From assembly GCA_028690665.1 (NCBI GenBank), contig JAQVAV010000012.1, forward strand, positions 62,001-126,000: a stretch of 64,000 nucleotides of DNA, given 5' to 3'. The stretch's first letter is position 1; each line of letters starts with the position of its first letter. The DNA is from Paludibacter sp. GTDB taxonomy: Bacteria > Bacteroidota > Bacteroidia > Bacteroidales > Paludibacteraceae. This document shows positions 9,591-19,783 of this stretch, in pieces. Below the pieces are notes generated by a model that was given only the letters and a program-made list of their open reading frames with translations, did no database searches and was not told the DNA's origin. Made by a program: the position numbers and the translations under genes.

Positions 9591-10979
9591 ATGTTTAAAC
9601 CCGAAACTTATATACAACGCCGAAAAGTTTTGGCCGAAAAAATCGGCTCAGGGCTTATTTTGCTATTGGGAAACGATGAAAGTCCGATGAACTATGCGGA
9701 CAATGGCTATCATTTTCGTCAGGACAGTACTTTTTTATATTATTTCGGAATCGACTTTCCCGGCTTGACAGCTTTAATTGATATTGACAACAACCGTCAG
9801 ATTATTTTCGGTGACGACTATACCATAGACGATATTGTTTGGATGGGACCACAGCCTACTATTGCTGAACGGACGACCGAAGCAGGTATTACTGATACGC
9901 AACCAGTTAAAAATATAACAAAAATACTTTCTGAATCCAGCTGGAAAAACCGTGAAGTACATTTTCTGCCTCCTTACCGTGCAGAACATAAATTGCAGCT
10001 TCAGACCTTGCTCGGATTACATCCGGCAGAAATAGCTCAGAAATCATCGATAAAACTGATTCGTGCCGTGATAAGTCAACGCGAAATAAAATCTTCAGAA
10101 GAAATTGCAGAAATAGAACGTGCTGTAGATTTATCAGTTGACATGCATGTAGCAGCCATGCAAATGGCCCGACCCGGAATGACAGAAGCCCAAGTAGCTG
10201 CCCGCGTGTATGAAATTGCGCTTGCTGCGAATGGAGAAATTTCTTTCCCCATTATTGCAACTATCAACGGACAAACGCTCCACAACCATTATCATGGCAA
10301 TGTACTGAAAAGCGGCGACCTGTTCCTGCTTGATGCCGGAGGAGAAGTCGAAAGCCATTATGCCGGTGATTTGTCAAGTACATTTCCGGTAGATACTACT
10401 TTCACAACCCGGCAAAAAATAATTTATGAAATGAGTCTCGAAGCCCATTATGCAGCTATCAATGCGCTGGAATTGCATACTCCTTATAAAAATGCACATT
10501 TAGCTGCCTGCCGGTCAATCACCGAGAATATGAAAAGTCTCGGATTGCTCAAAGGCAACACGGACGATATTATTGCCAACGGAATTCATGCTTTGTTTCT
10601 GCCTTGCGGAACCGGCCACATGATGGGCCTGGACGTACACGATATGGAAAACCTCGGAGAAGTTTGGGTAGGATACGATGGCGAACCTAAAAGCACTCAA
10701 TTTGGCATGAAATCGTTGCGCTTTGCCAAACCGCTAAAGCCTGGCCATGTATTCACCATTGAACCAGGGATTTATTTCATTCCAGAGCTTATGGACAAAT
10801 GGCAGGGAGAAGGACTGTTCACCGATTTTGTGAATTGGAATGAGGTTCAAAAATTCCGCAACTTCGGTGGAATTCGCAACGAGGAAGACTACATGATGAC
10901 CGAAAACGGCGCCCGTCGACTCGGCTCCAAAGTAAAACCAAAAACAGTAGAAGAAGTAGAAGCCATGCGAAAAAGCTGA
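9591..10979 (+). CDS. pepP: Xaa-Pro aminopeptidase (aminopeptidase P, M24B)
   Basis: 462 residues: an N-terminal creatinase-like domain (about 1-170) and a C-terminal pita-bread metallopeptidase. The two-metal ligands are all present: D248 (LLDAGGE), D260 (HYAGDLSS), H343 (GTGHMMGLDVHD), E391 (TIEPGIYF) and E431 (GGIRNEEDYM). Family activity: removal of the N-terminal residue from peptides with proline at position 2, in the cytoplasm. Its place next to a hydroxyproline dehydratase suggests processing of Pro/Hyp-rich peptides such as collagen fragments; that link is inference. A strong hairpin follows the stop. No signal peptide is seen. Confidence 0.93.
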   Translation: MFKPETYIQRRKVLAEKIGSGLILLLGNDESPMNYADNGYHFRQDSTFLYYFGIDFPGLTALIDIDNNRQIIFGDDYTIDDIVWMGPQPTIAERTTEAGITDTQPVKNITKILSESSWKNREVHFLPPYRAEHKLQLQTLLGLHPAEIAQKSSIKLIRAVISQREIKSSEEIAEIERAVDLSVDMHVAAMQMARPGMTEAQVAARVYEIALAANGEISFPIIATINGQTLHNHYHGNVLKSGDLFLLDAGGEVESHYAGDLSSTFPVDTTFTTRQKIIYEMSLEAHYAAINALELHTPYKNAHLAACRSITENMKSLGLLKGNTDDIIANGIHALFLPCGTGHMMGLDVHDMENLGEVWVGYDGEPKSTQFGMKSLRFAKPLKPGHVFTIEPGIYFIPELMDKWQGEGLFTDFVNWNEVQKFRNFGGIRNEEDYMMTENGARRLGSKVKPKTVEEVEAMRKS

Positions 10980-11009
10980 GGTCCAAAAAGGATTACTTGT
11001 TCAAAAAAT

Positions 11010-11042
11010 AATGAGGCAGTTCAAACTCTGAACAGCCTCATT
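11010..11042 (+). terminator. Terminator after pepP
   Basis: Stem AATGAGGC/GCCTCATT with an inner GTTC/GAAC extension, followed by TTGTTTAATA, 30 bases after the pepP stop. Confidence 0.75.
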
Positions 11043-11058
11043 GTTTAATATTCTATTA

Positions 11059-12101
11059 ACCTGAGTTTCGGATAAGGAATTTCTCAATAAAACAAATGTA
11101 ATTGAGTGCCGTTGTTTATATATTCAACCTGAATTGCCGGTTTTTTATTGAAAGAACAATATGCAGCGATTGCCGAAATCAGGTTCATAAAGAAATTGTG
11201 AATACTTCTGTGTCTTGAATGTTCTATATCGCATACATTTTTCAACAAGTCATTAATAGTCTCAATAATAGAGCGTTTTCTCAACATAATTCTGTCATAA
11301 AAAGGCATCAATCTGTTCTTCATATTACTTTTGATACCTGTAACAATATGTATCCCATTGTTGAAAAGCATTTCAAAAAGCGAATGGGAAGTATATCCTT
11401 TGTCGGCATATAGCTTGCCAAAGAGTTTCTTTTTAAGTATTTCAAACACCCTTATGTCACAATCATCCATATTGCCCGGAGAGAAGAAAAAACTTAGGAT
11501 TTCTCCTTTATCATTACAGGCAAAATGCAACTTAAAGCCATAGAACCAACCCATTGTGCTTTTACCTCTTTGGGCAAGATCCTTGAATACTTTATGATTG
11601 AATATGCGTTTGTTATGGCAGACACTGATTTTGGTGCTGTCAACAAAAGTAATTCCGGTGCATTGCCCAAAACAAATGATATTCAAGAACAGCATCATCG
11701 GCACGAAAACTTCATGCTCTATTGAAACAAATCTGCTGTATGAGAGTTGTTTAGGAAATTCCTCTTTCAGAGTAACCCAATATGCATCAGATAGTAATGC
11801 TTGAAATTTTTAAAACTACCAAAATGATACATCAACAGGATAGTTATAATTTCGCTCTCAGACATCTCGTGTAGACGATTCCGGTGTTTTATTCCATCGC
11901 CACAAGGCAAACACTTATTTTCTTTGATTGTTTGTGAATAATCTTTGTAGAAATCATCTACTGAGCAAAAAATTTCTGTAATTTTGTCTTTGCTAACTAC
12001 ACTCATGATCGTTCGTATTTTATTGATTTTCAACTATAAAGATACTAAATTATGAGCTACTTACCAACTTTTTTAATTTATTTCTTATCCGAAACTCAGG
12101 T
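11059..12101 (-). mobile_element. IS982-family insertion sequence with target duplication
   Basis: The 1043-bp element is bounded by 18-bp perfect inverted repeats: ACCTGAGTTTCGGATAAG at 11059-11076 and its complement at 12084-12101. The five bases TATTA occur directly outside both ends (11054-11058 and 12102-12106), as expected of a target-site duplication. It encodes one IS982-type transposase on the minus strand, now frameshifted. It landed just after the pepP terminator. Confidence 0.93.
11084..12006 (-). pseudogene. IS982-family transposase, frameshifted
   Basis: The N-terminal part starts MSVVSKDKITEIFCSVDDFY and runs to FKNFKHYY. The protein then changes frame near 11788-11795 and continues AYWVTLKEEFPKQLSYSRFV. 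The catalytic core is in the second part: FVDSTKI (first Asp), LYADKGYTS (second Asp) and SIIETINDLLK (Glu), with AQRGKSTMGWFYGFKLH typical of the family. A single-base change near codon 73 breaks the frame. There is no slippery heptamer at the site and IS982 members normally use one frame, so this copy is probably inactive. The upstream ATG at 12033 is possible but matches the family start less well. Confidence 0.85.
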
Positions 12102-12169
12102 TATTACAGGTTTTATAATTTGGTGGAGGAAGAAGAAAAAATAAAACTTAGGTCTATAAAAATAGACAA

Positions 12170-12205
12170 AATAGCATGAATCAGGTTATTCTGATTCATG
12201 CTATT
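12170..12205 (+). terminator. Strong rho-independent terminator
   Basis: Perfect 15-bp stem AATAGCATGAATCAG / CTGATTCATGCTATT with a 6-base loop and a following T-run. No intact gene precedes it. Just upstream (12103-12144) a frame reads ITGFIIWWRKKKK and stops, possibly the last residues of a lost membrane protein whose terminator this was. Confidence 0.85.
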
Positions 12206-12498
12206 TTTTATTTGTAAACCACTACTATTCATTTATTTAAATAAATCCCTTAAGCACATTAATACAAATTAACACCTAGTGTTTTGTATATTTAAAAACA
12301 GACGCTACATCTACAGTGTACCATTTCACTGATACTGTATAAATCATAAGGAATAAAAATAAAGAAACAGCTAAATCCAAAAAGGAATCTCTTTACGTCT
12401 AATAATAAAAAAATATCGATAAACGATGTAATATTATCTTTAATGGTTCGTCATAATAATTGAAAACAAGTAAAAAACATTCGCAAAAAAGGAATAAT

Positions 12499-14913
12499 AT
12501 GAAAATAAAATTTTTAAGTTATATATCAATATTTCTTTTCACAGTACAAAGTTTATTTGCTCTAAACGAAGCTATATCTGTCACAGTACAAGGAAAAGTA
12601 ATCGACAAAAATAGTCAACCCATTGAATATGCAACTGCAGCATTAATAAATCCGAAAACAAACGAAGTGATAAACGGAAGCGTCTCAAATAAAAATGGAG
12701 AATTTAAAATAAACAAAGTAAAACGAGGAGAATACATTCTTTCAATAAGTATGGTGGGATATAATAAATCAGAAGCCGCAAAGCTCATTGTAGACGGAAA
12801 AGAATCTGTTATCGAAAAGAGTTTTATGCTGAGCGAAAGTTCCGAATTATTGCAAGATGTAATTATTACAGGACGGAAACAATTCATTGAGCAATCGGTT
12901 GACAAAATGGTCATTAATCCGGAAGTATCGCCCACTACGGCCTCCGAAAATGTGTATGATATATTAAAAAAACTACCCGGAATAACGATCGACAATAACG
13001 ATAACATAAGCTTAAAAGGATTAAACGGAGTCAAAATTCTCATAGATGACAAACCTACTTATGTTTCCGGTTCCCAATTAGCATCGCTATTAAAAGGATT
13101 ACAAGGTAAAAACGTTGACAAAATTGAAATTATTGATAGTCCATCTGCCAAATATGACGCAGAAGGCAATTCCGGGATTATCAATATAAAAACAAAGCAT
13201 ACCAAAGCTCACGGATTTAACGGAAGTGTTAACGGGGGAATTACTCAAACCAGTAAATTCGGATGGAATGGAGGATTAGATTTAAATATAAATTATGGGA
13301 AACTAAATTTATACGGAAATTATTCGAACTACAACTGGGCCGGCTGGGGAGGAATGGATGCCACTCGCAGATTCACCAGTACTGAGTTGGAAGGGGCATA
13401 CCAGTTAATCAGCAGCGATGGAGAATATCAGGGTTCATCTCATAATTATAAAGTAGGAGCGGATTATTATCTTGCAAAAAATCATGTAATAAGTGCCATG
13501 TTCAGAGGCAATAGTGGCCACAACTATAATGGAGAAGATAATACCACTAAATTTACGGATAAATATCAACACGTGGACTCAATGCTATTGACACGGTCAG
13601 ATGCAAATAACAAATGGACAAACTCAACCTATAATCTTAATTACAAGTGGGATATTGACAGTACGGGACAATCTCTTTCAGTAGATGCTGACTATGCGTT
13701 ATTCAACTTTAACGGAACTAACATCCAAAACGGACAATACACAAGCCCTGCAGGAGTGAATACCGGGAACATCATCTCATCCAATACAAGTCAGGGAAGT
13801 AATATAAAAATTTTTACAACAAAACTCGATTATTCATTGCCTGTAAATAAACAAATTAATTTTGATGCAGGTCTTAAATTCAGCTTTGTAAATACAGATA
13901 GCCACATGGATATGAGTGGATACCTCAACCAATCAGACCATTTTATATATGATGAAAATATCCAGGCCGGATATATTAACGGAAAAATGCAACTGGATAA
14001 AACCACTTTTCAACTTGGACTCAGACTTGAAAACACCTATTCTAAAGGAAATTCGGTGAATACAAATGAAATAAACGATACAATTTATTTGAAATTATTT
14101 CCCTCGTTTTTTGTACAACAACAATTAAACGACAAAAACACTGTTAATTTTAAATACAGCTACCGTATTGGACGTCCCAATTATGATGATCTGAATCCTT
14201 TCAGATGGATGGTCGATCCCTATACTTACAATGTAGGTAATCCAAATTTGAAACCGCAATTCACACATTCAGCCGGGGTTAGTCATAACTATAAAAATGC
14301 CTTGATCACAAGCTTCGACGTCAATTATACAAAAGGGCTATTTACCGAAATTATTGAGCAGGACGACGCTTCCAAAACCGTTTATCAAACCACACAAAAT
14401 CTAAATAATTCGTTAGATATGAACTTATCCGAAACATTTCAGTTTCAGCCATTCCAGTGGTGGAAATTCAACGGAACACTTATTGGGATGTATAAAACAA
14501 TACAGATGTATGACACTAATTCCAATCTACTCAAGCAGCCAAGCTTTATGGCAAACATGACTAATAACTTCACATTACCCTGGAAATTAGAAATGGAGCT
14601 TGGGGGAAAATATTCTTCCCAACAACTTATCAGCAATATTATTATTCGTCCACGCTACACAGTTGATTTTGGAATACAAAGAAAAATACTCAACGACAAC
14701 GGCATGATTAAAATAGGGATAAGTGATATTTTCAAAACAGCAACAGGAGGCGCCTATGCAAAATACGGAAACGTCGACATTGATGTAATGAACTACTGGG
14801 ATTCAAGAAGATTAAATATTTCTTTCAACTATAGATTTGGAAAAGATAAATTTAAAACGCGTGCCAATCGTTCCACATCTTCAAGCGAAGAACAAAGCAG
14901 AAGTTCAAAATGA
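12499..14913 (+). CDS. TonB-dependent-receptor-like outer-membrane beta-barrel protein
   Basis: Start chosen at ATG 12499, giving MKIKFLSYISIFLFTVQSLFA as a signal peptide; a TTG 39 bp upstream in frame would bury it. In order: a carboxypeptidase-regulatory-like domain (VQGKVIDKNSQPIEYATAAL to FMLSES, ~residues 27-120), a plug-like domain (DVIITGRKQFIEQ... ILKKLPGITIDNNDNISLKG), and a long C-terminal barrel of the OMP_b-brl type. Such proteins act as outer-membrane receptors or adhesion barrels; the substrate is unknown. No SusD partner follows, so it is not a standard glycan-uptake pair. The barrel ends before a Lys/Arg/Ser tail (residues ~785-804) rather than at a terminal aromatic, which is unusual. 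It probably shares a transcript with the small gene 46 bp downstream. Confidence 0.85.
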   Translation: MKIKFLSYISIFLFTVQSLFALNEAISVTVQGKVIDKNSQPIEYATAALINPKTNEVINGSVSNKNGEFKINKVKRGEYILSISMVGYNKSEAAKLIVDGKESVIEKSFMLSESSELLQDVIITGRKQFIEQSVDKMVINPEVSPTTASENVYDILKKLPGITIDNNDNISLKGLNGVKILIDDKPTYVSGSQLASLLKGLQGKNVDKIEIIDSPSAKYDAEGNSGIINIKTKHTKAHGFNGSVNGGITQTSKFGWNGGLDLNINYGKLNLYGNYSNYNWAGWGGMDATRRFTSTELEGAYQLISSDGEYQGSSHNYKVGADYYLAKNHVISAMFRGNSGHNYNGEDNTTKFTDKYQHVDSMLLTRSDANNKWTNSTYNLNYKWDIDSTGQSLSVDADYALFNFNGTNIQNGQYTSPAGVNTGNIISSNTSQGSNIKIFTTKLDYSLPVNKQINFDAGLKFSFVNTDSHMDMSGYLNQSDHFIYDENIQAGYINGKMQLDKTTFQLGLRLENTYSKGNSVNTNEINDTIYLKLFPSFFVQQQLNDKNTVNFKYSYRIGRPNYDDLNPFRWMVDPYTYNVGNPNLKPQFTHSAGVSHNYKNALITSFDVNYTKGLFTEIIEQDDASKTVYQTTQNLNNSLDMNLSETFQFQPFQWWKFNGTLIGMYKTIQMYDTNSNLLKQPSFMANMTNNFTLPWKLEMELGGKYSSQQLISNIIIRPRYTVDFGIQRKILNDNGMIKIGISDIFKTATGGAYAKYGNVDIDVMNYWDSRRLNISFNYRFGKDKFKTRANRSTSSSEEQSRSSK

Positions 14914-14959
14914 CAGGCTTAAAACATTTTAATTATTAACCACTTTTAAATTAGAAATT

Positions 14960-15361
14960 ATGAAAACATTAATTAAATATAAAAAACATAGATTGTTTAT
15001 TCTTTTTATAATAATTATAAATACTGGTTCGTTTTTTGCAAAAGCAAATACAACACTAATAGGACGAATTACTGACAAAAACGGCAATCCGATACCTTAC
15101 GCCACAGCTACAGTCATAGATCCGGAAACAAGACAAATAACAGAGGGAGACATGGCCGATTTGAACGGAAATTTTATAATTGAAAAACTTAAACCGGGAA
15201 AATACATTCTGTCACTACGAAATGTCGGCTATGAAACGAATGAAACAAGAACCATCGTCATTGGCAAAAATGATATAAATATACACTTATACAATATGGT
15301 TCTCAATGAATCTATCATTCAACTTTCAGAACTCAATGTATTACCGGATAGCAATTCATAA
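14960..15361 (+). CDS. Stand-alone secreted carboxypeptidase-regulatory-like domain protein
   Basis: 133 residues: a signal segment (LFILFIIIINTGSFFAKA) followed by one CarboxypepD_reg-like beta-sandwich (LIGRITDKNGNPIPYATATVIDPET...GYETNETRTIVIG) and a short tail. The domain closely resembles the N-terminus of the barrel protein just upstream, so it probably arose by duplication of that domain without plug or barrel. It may be a periplasmic partner of the upstream receptor or a truncated copy; the frame is intact with its own ATG. No function is known. Confidence 0.75.
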   Translation: MKTLIKYKKHRLFILFIIIINTGSFFAKANTTLIGRITDKNGNPIPYATATVIDPETRQITEGDMADLNGNFIIEKLKPGKYILSLRNVGYETNETRTIVIGKNDINIHLYNMVLNESIIQLSELNVLPDSNS

Positions 15362-15496
15362 TTAAAAACATAAAAATATTTGTAAGATATTTATAATAGA
15401 AAGGGGTATCTGCGTGATGCAGAGAAAAATGTCAGGAAAGTGGGCGTTAGTTCTCGTTTATTTTGAGTTAATTTGCGTTTTCAAAATATTACACCC

Positions 15497-16780
15497 ATGA
15501 GAAAAGTATTCACTGGCATTTCCCTTCTTTTATTTTTTATCATTGGAATACAGGCTCAAAATTATTCCGATTACTTCACAGAAAAAGCCTGTCGTATCGA
15601 TTTTATGTTTTGTGGAAACGATACAATTACCACAGCCTTTTTAAACAAAATCAAACAAGAACCTTATTGGGGAGGACGCCGTCAACATCTTTCAGAATTT
15701 CTAAATCTGGGAGAATATCGATTTCAGGTTACTGACAGTTTGTCTGAAAAATTAATATACACTGATGGTTTTAGTACCCTGTATTTTGAATGGCAAACTA
15801 GCGATGAAGCAAAATATTTACAAAAAGGCTTTGAACAAAGTGTTCAATTCCCCTACCCTAAAAAAGCAGTAAAAATCAGTATTGAAAAAAGACTCGGTTT
15901 CGATCAATGGGAACCTCTTTTACAATTCGGATTCAATCCACAAGATAAACTTATCCGGAGAAATTCCTCCATCAATGTTCCCGTAAAAGAAATATGTAAA
16001 GCAACAACCCCGGAACACGCTGTGGACATAGCTGTTATTGCCGAAGGATATACAGCTGCAGAAAGAATAAAATTTTATAAAGATGCTCAGAAATTAGCAG
16101 AAAATCTTTTTACCCACGAGCCTTTCAAAACATACAAATCCCGCATAAATGTTTATGCAATTGCAGCTGCATCTCAGGAATCAGGCATTAGTATGCCTCA
16201 GGATAATGTTTGGAAAAATACGGCTGTAGGTTCCCACTATTATACTTTTTATGAACCGCGCTATCTTACATCTCCAAACGTTTTTACCATTCGGGACTAT
16301 GCTTCATTAGTACCATACGATGCTATTTATGTGCTGGCCAATACTTCAACTTACGGGGGCGGAGGTATTTATAATTTCTATGCATTGGCGTCTGCCGGAA
16401 GCAAACAAGCTCAAACTGAAGTTGTTGTACATGAATTTGGCCATTCGTTTGCAGGTCTGGGTGATGAATATTTCTATGATAAAGATGTGCTTGATGACAT
16501 GTATGATATAAAAGAAGAGCCTTGGGAACCCAACCTCACCTCTCTGGTTCATTTCGAAAAAAAATGGAAAAATATGCTTGATAAAGACACTCTGATACCA
16601 ACTCCCGTAAACGATGAAACCAAAAAACTTTCAGTTGGAGTTTTCGAAGGTGGAGGCTATCTGAGTAAAGGTATGTATCGTCCGGCTTATGATTGCCGGA
16701 TGCGTACCAATGAAGCACCGGCATTCTGCCCGGTATGCAAAAAGGCTGTCGAACGTATGATTTTGTTTTTAACTGAGTAG
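15497..16780 (+). CDS. Secreted M64-family metallopeptidase (IgA-peptidase-like)
   Basis: 427 residues from ATG 15497; an in-frame TTG at 15473 would precede the signal peptide ([19 protein letters not shown]) and is less likely. The zinc motif is [15 protein letters not shown]312, E313, H316 and the distal D323. The N-terminal half is the M64 N-domain and the C-terminus carries a Cys-containing segment ([23 protein letters not shown]) usual in Bacteroides members. The family takes its name from a Clostridium ramosum IgA protease; the substrate here is unknown. The protein is exported to the periplasm or surface. A terminator follows. Confidence 0.9.
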   Translation: MRKVFTGISLLLFFIIGIQAQNYSDYFTEKACRIDFMFCGNDTITTAFLNKIKQEPYWGGRRQHLSEFLNLGEYRFQVTDSLSEKLIYTDGFSTLYFEWQTSDEAKYLQKGFEQSVQFPYPKKAVKISIEKRLGFDQWEPLLQFGFNPQDKLIRRNSSINVPVKEICKATTPEHAVDIAVIAEGYTAAERIKFYKDAQKLAENLFTHEPFKTYKSRINVYAIAAASQESGISMPQDNVWKNTAVGSHYYTFYEPRYLTSPNVFTIRDYASLVPYDAIYVLANTSTYGGGGIYNFYALASAGSKQAQTEVVVHEFGHSFAGLGDEYFYDKDVLDDMYDIKEEPWEPNLTSLVHFEKKWKNMLDKDTLIPTPVNDETKKLSVGVFEGGGYLSKGMYRPAYDCRMRTNEAPAFCPVCKKAVERMILFLTE

Positions 16781-16807
16781 GCAAATCAAAGTCAAATTAC
16801 TCATTAC

Positions 16808-16840
16808 GACCCTTTTCAGTGAACTGATAAGGGTCTTTTT
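16808..16840 (+). terminator. Terminator after the M64 peptidase gene
   Basis: Stem GACCCTTTTCAG / CTGATAAGGGTC (one mismatch) with a TGAA loop and a T6 run. Confidence 0.8.
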
Positions 16841-16842
16841 TG

Positions 16843-16862
16843 TTGAAATAACATTATCTTTG
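16843..16862 (+). promoter_or_regulatory. metH promoter (Bacteroidetes -7 box)
   Basis: TATCTTTG at 16855-16862 fits TAnnTTTG; T-rich TTG-containing sequence lies upstream. The box overlaps an in-frame TTG at 16860, so that codon cannot be the translation start; ATG 16881 leaves a very short leader. Confidence 0.6.
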
Positions 16863-16880
16863 CACTCCAACAAAAAAATA

Positions 16881-19616
16881 ATGAAATTAAGAACCGAACT
16901 CGAAAACCGCATCCTTATTTTGGATGGTGCAATGGGAACCATGATTCAGCGTCATAAGTTAGTTGAAACCGATTACCGTGGTTCACGCTTTGCAAATTGC
17001 GAAATTCCCCAGAAAGGCAATAATGATTTGCTTGTTCTGACTCAACCGGATATTATTTACGGCATTCATTGTAAATATCTTGAAGCCGGAGCCGACATTA
17101 TCGAAACCAACTCGTTTAATGCTCAACGTATTTCTATGGAAGATTACGGTATGGGCAGTCTGGTACGTGAAATAAATCTTGAGGCTGCTCGTCTGGCACG
17201 AAAAGCGGCCGATGAATTTACAGTAAAAAATCCTGATAAGCCGCGTTTTGTAGCCGGAGCAGTAGGCCCGACCAATAAAACGGCCTCTATGTCGCCCGAT
17301 GTCAACAATCCGGCTTACCGGGCCGTAACATTCGATGATCTGGTAACTGCTTATAAAGAGCAAATACTGGCATTAATAGAAGGTGGCGTTGATGCATTAC
17401 TGATTGAAACTATTTTCGATACCCTGAATGCCAAAGCAGCTATTTATGCAGCGGAAGAGGCTATGACCGAACTTGGGAAACGAGTAGAACTAATGATCTC
17501 GGCCACAGTGGCCGATGTTAGCGGGCGTACACTTTCCGGCCAAACTGTTAGGGCTTTCCTGACATCTATTTCGCACGCCAATTTATTATCAGTTGGTTTG
17601 AACTGTTCTTTCGGTGCAAAAGACCTGAAACCCTATTTGGAGGAAATCAGCGAACATGCTCCATGGTTTGTAAGCGCATATCCCAATGCAGGTTTACCAA
17701 ATCAGTTCGGGGAATATGATGAAACGCCGGAAACAATGGCGGTTCAGGTTGCACAGTACTTCGACGAAAAATTAGTAAATATCATTGGCGGTTGCTGCGG
17801 AACGACACCTGATCATATTGCCAAATACCAGAAACTGATCGAAGGAAAGGAAATTCGTAAACCGGCGAAAGCATCTAATGATCTCCAACTTTCCGGACTT
17901 GAAACTCTTATTTTAAATGATGATTCGCTGTTTACAAATATCGGTGAACGTTGTAATGTAGCCGGCTCAAAAAAGTTTTTGAGGCTAATCAATGAAAAAA
18001 ATTACGAAGAAGCCCTCAGTATCGCACGTAAACAGGTTGAAGATGGCGCTCAGATAATTGACATCAACATGGATGATGCCATGCTCGATGCCAAACAAGA
18101 AATGGTTACTTTCCTGAATTACGTAGCCTCTGAACCCGAAATCTCGCGCGTTCCTATTATGATTGACTCCTCGAAATGGGAAGTGATAGAAGCCGGTTTA
18201 AAATGCGTACAAGGTAAATGTATTGTAAATTCAATCAGTCTGAAAGAAGGAGAAAAGGAGTTTATCGAAAAAGCAAAAAAAATTCGTGCTTACGGAGCTG
18301 CAACGGTAGTAATGGCTTTCGATGAAAAAGGTCAGGCCGATAGTTTTGAACGTAAAATTAAAATATGCGAACGCGCTTACCATTTATTGGTAAACAAAGC
18401 AAATTTTCCGCCACAAGACATTATTTTCGACCCTAATGTACTGGCTATTGCAACCGGAATTGAAGAACATAACAATTACGGAGTAGATTTTATCAATGCA
18501 ACACGCTGGATAAAACAAAACCTACCCTATGCCAAAGTGAGTGGCGGAGTAAGTAACCTTTCATTTTCGTTTCGTGGAAATAATGCTGTTCGAGAGGCAA
18601 TTCATTCGGTTTTCCTTTATTATGCCATCAAAGAAGGCATGGATATGGGCATTGTAAATGCCGGTATGCTGCAAATTTACGAAGACATTGATCCTGAATT
18701 GCTGCAATATGTGGAAGATGTTGTATTAAACAAACGTGAAGATGCTACCGAACGCATGATTGAGTACGCCGAAAAAATAAAACAACAAAATACTGGCGAA
18801 AAAATCGAAAAAGTGGACGAATGGCGAACCAGAAATCTTCAGGGTCGCCTGGAATACGCTCTGATCAAAGGAATCAGCGACTTTCTGGAAGAAGATCTTG
18901 CAGAAGCTCTGAATACTTACAACTCAGCTATAGAAATCATTGAAAAACCATTGATGGGCGGCATGAATATCGTAGGAAATTTGTTTGGTGAAGGCAAAAT
19001 GTTTCTGCCACAGGTAGTAAAAACTGCACGAACCATGAAAAAAGCCGTAGCTATTCTTCAACCGGAAATTGAGAAAACGAAAATTCCCGGACAAAGCAGT
19101 TCGGCAGGGAAATTTTTAATTGCAACCGTAAAAGGAGATGTACACGATATTGGTAAAAATATTGTAGCTGTGGTATTGGCCTGCAATAATTATGATGTAA
19201 TTGACCTTGGAGTAATGACTCCCACTGAAAAAATTATTGAAACAGCAATCAGAGAAAAAGTGGATATTATCGGGCTAAGCGGACTTATCACCCCGTCACT
19301 CGAAGAAATGTGCCATGTGGCTACCGAAATGGAGAAAGCGGGCCTTAAAATACCATTATTGATAGGTGGAGCCACCACTTCTAAGATCCACACAGCAGTA
19401 AAGATAGCTCCAAACTATAAAGGTCCGGTTGTATATGTAAAAGATGCCTCGGTAAATACATTTGTGGTTTCTCAACTGATGAGCGACAAAACTCACTATA
19501 ATTTTGTTGCCTCACTTGAAGCTGAATACCACCAACTCCGTGAAAAACAAACGAAAAAGACAGAACTTTTAAGTATGGATGCCGCCAAAAAACGAAAACC
19601 AAACTTATTTGATTAA
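16881..19616 (+). CDS. metH: Cobalamin-dependent methionine synthase lacking the reactivation domain
   Basis: 911 residues. Domains in order: homocysteine-binding barrel (1-~320) with zinc ligands C242, C305 and C306 ([16 protein letters not shown]); methyltetrahydrofolate/pterin-binding barrel (~345-620, [12 protein letters not shown]); cobalamin cap (~640-735); B12-binding Rossmann domain with DVHDIGKN, H755 being the lower axial cobalt ligand. The enzyme transfers methyl from 5-methyl-THF to homocysteine. It stops at KKRKPNLFD, just where the ~330-residue AdoMet-binding activation domain of E. coli MetH would begin. The frame ends cleanly with no remnant, so a separate activation protein elsewhere is expected. 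A convergent gap separates it from the DUF3244 gene. Confidence 0.95.
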   Translation: MKLRTELENRILILDGAMGTMIQRHKLVETDYRGSRFANCEIPQKGNNDLLVLTQPDIIYGIHCKYLEAGADIIETNSFNAQRISMEDYGMGSLVREINLEAARLARKAADEFTVKNPDKPRFVAGAVGPTNKTASMSPDVNNPAYRAVTFDDLVTAYKEQILALIEGGVDALLIETIFDTLNAKAAIYAAEEAMTELGKRVELMISATVADVSGRTLSGQTVRAFLTSISHANLLSVGLNCSFGAKDLKPYLEEISEHAPWFVSAYPNAGLPNQFGEYDETPETMAVQVAQYFDEKLVNIIGGCCGTTPDHIAKYQKLIEGKEIRKPAKASNDLQLSGLETLILNDDSLFTNIGERCNVAGSKKFLRLINEKNYEEALSIARKQVEDGAQIIDINMDDAMLDAKQEMVTFLNYVASEPEISRVPIMIDSSKWEVIEAGLKCVQGKCIVNSISLKEGEKEFIEKAKKIRAYGAATVVMAFDEKGQADSFERKIKICERAYHLLVNKANFPPQDIIFDPNVLAIATGIEEHNNYGVDFINATRWIKQNLPYAKVSGGVSNLSFSFRGNNAVREAIHSVFLYYAIKEGMDMGIVNAGMLQIYEDIDPELLQYVEDVVLNKREDATERMIEYAEKIKQQNTGEKIEKVDEWRTRNLQGRLEYALIKGISDFLEEDLAEALNTYNSAIEIIEKPLMGGMNIVGNLFGEGKMFLPQVVKTARTMKKAVAILQPEIEKTKIPGQSSSAGKFLIATVKGDVHDIGKNIVAVVLACNNYDVIDLGVMTPTEKIIETAIREKVDIIGLSGLITPSLEEMCHVATEMEKAGLKIPLLIGGATTSKIHTAVKIAPNYKGPVVYVKDASVNTFVVSQLMSDKTHYNFVASLEAEYHQLREKQTKKTELLSMDAAKKRKPNLFD

Positions 19617-19623
19617 GAAAACG

Positions 19624-19651
19624 AAAGGGTGACTTTAAAAAGCCGCCCTTT
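19624..19651 (+). terminator. Probable metH terminator
   Basis: AAAGGGTG / CGCCCTTT stem (one G-T pair) followed by TGTTTTG, eight bases after the stop. Confidence 0.45.
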
Positions 19652-19783
19652 GTTTTGAAAGAAACTTGCAAGTTTAGTTCAGACAATATACCAATCTGAA
19701 TTCCTGATAATGATTAATCAAAGCAAAACAAAGAATACACTATCACATGTTTCTACCTTTGCAGAAATCAGATTGAGTTTCTT

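Noticed and set aside
11788-11795. Programmed frameshift in the IS982 transposase
   Set aside because: No slippery heptamer at the junction and the family normally uses one frame; treated as a mutation.
16860-16880. TTG start for metH
   Set aside because: It overlaps the -7 promoter box and adds residues without homology.
19754-19761. Plus-strand TACCTTTG promoter-like motif facing the DUF3244 gene's end
   Set aside because: No -33 element and no plus-strand gene downstream; could drive an antisense RNA but there is no other support.
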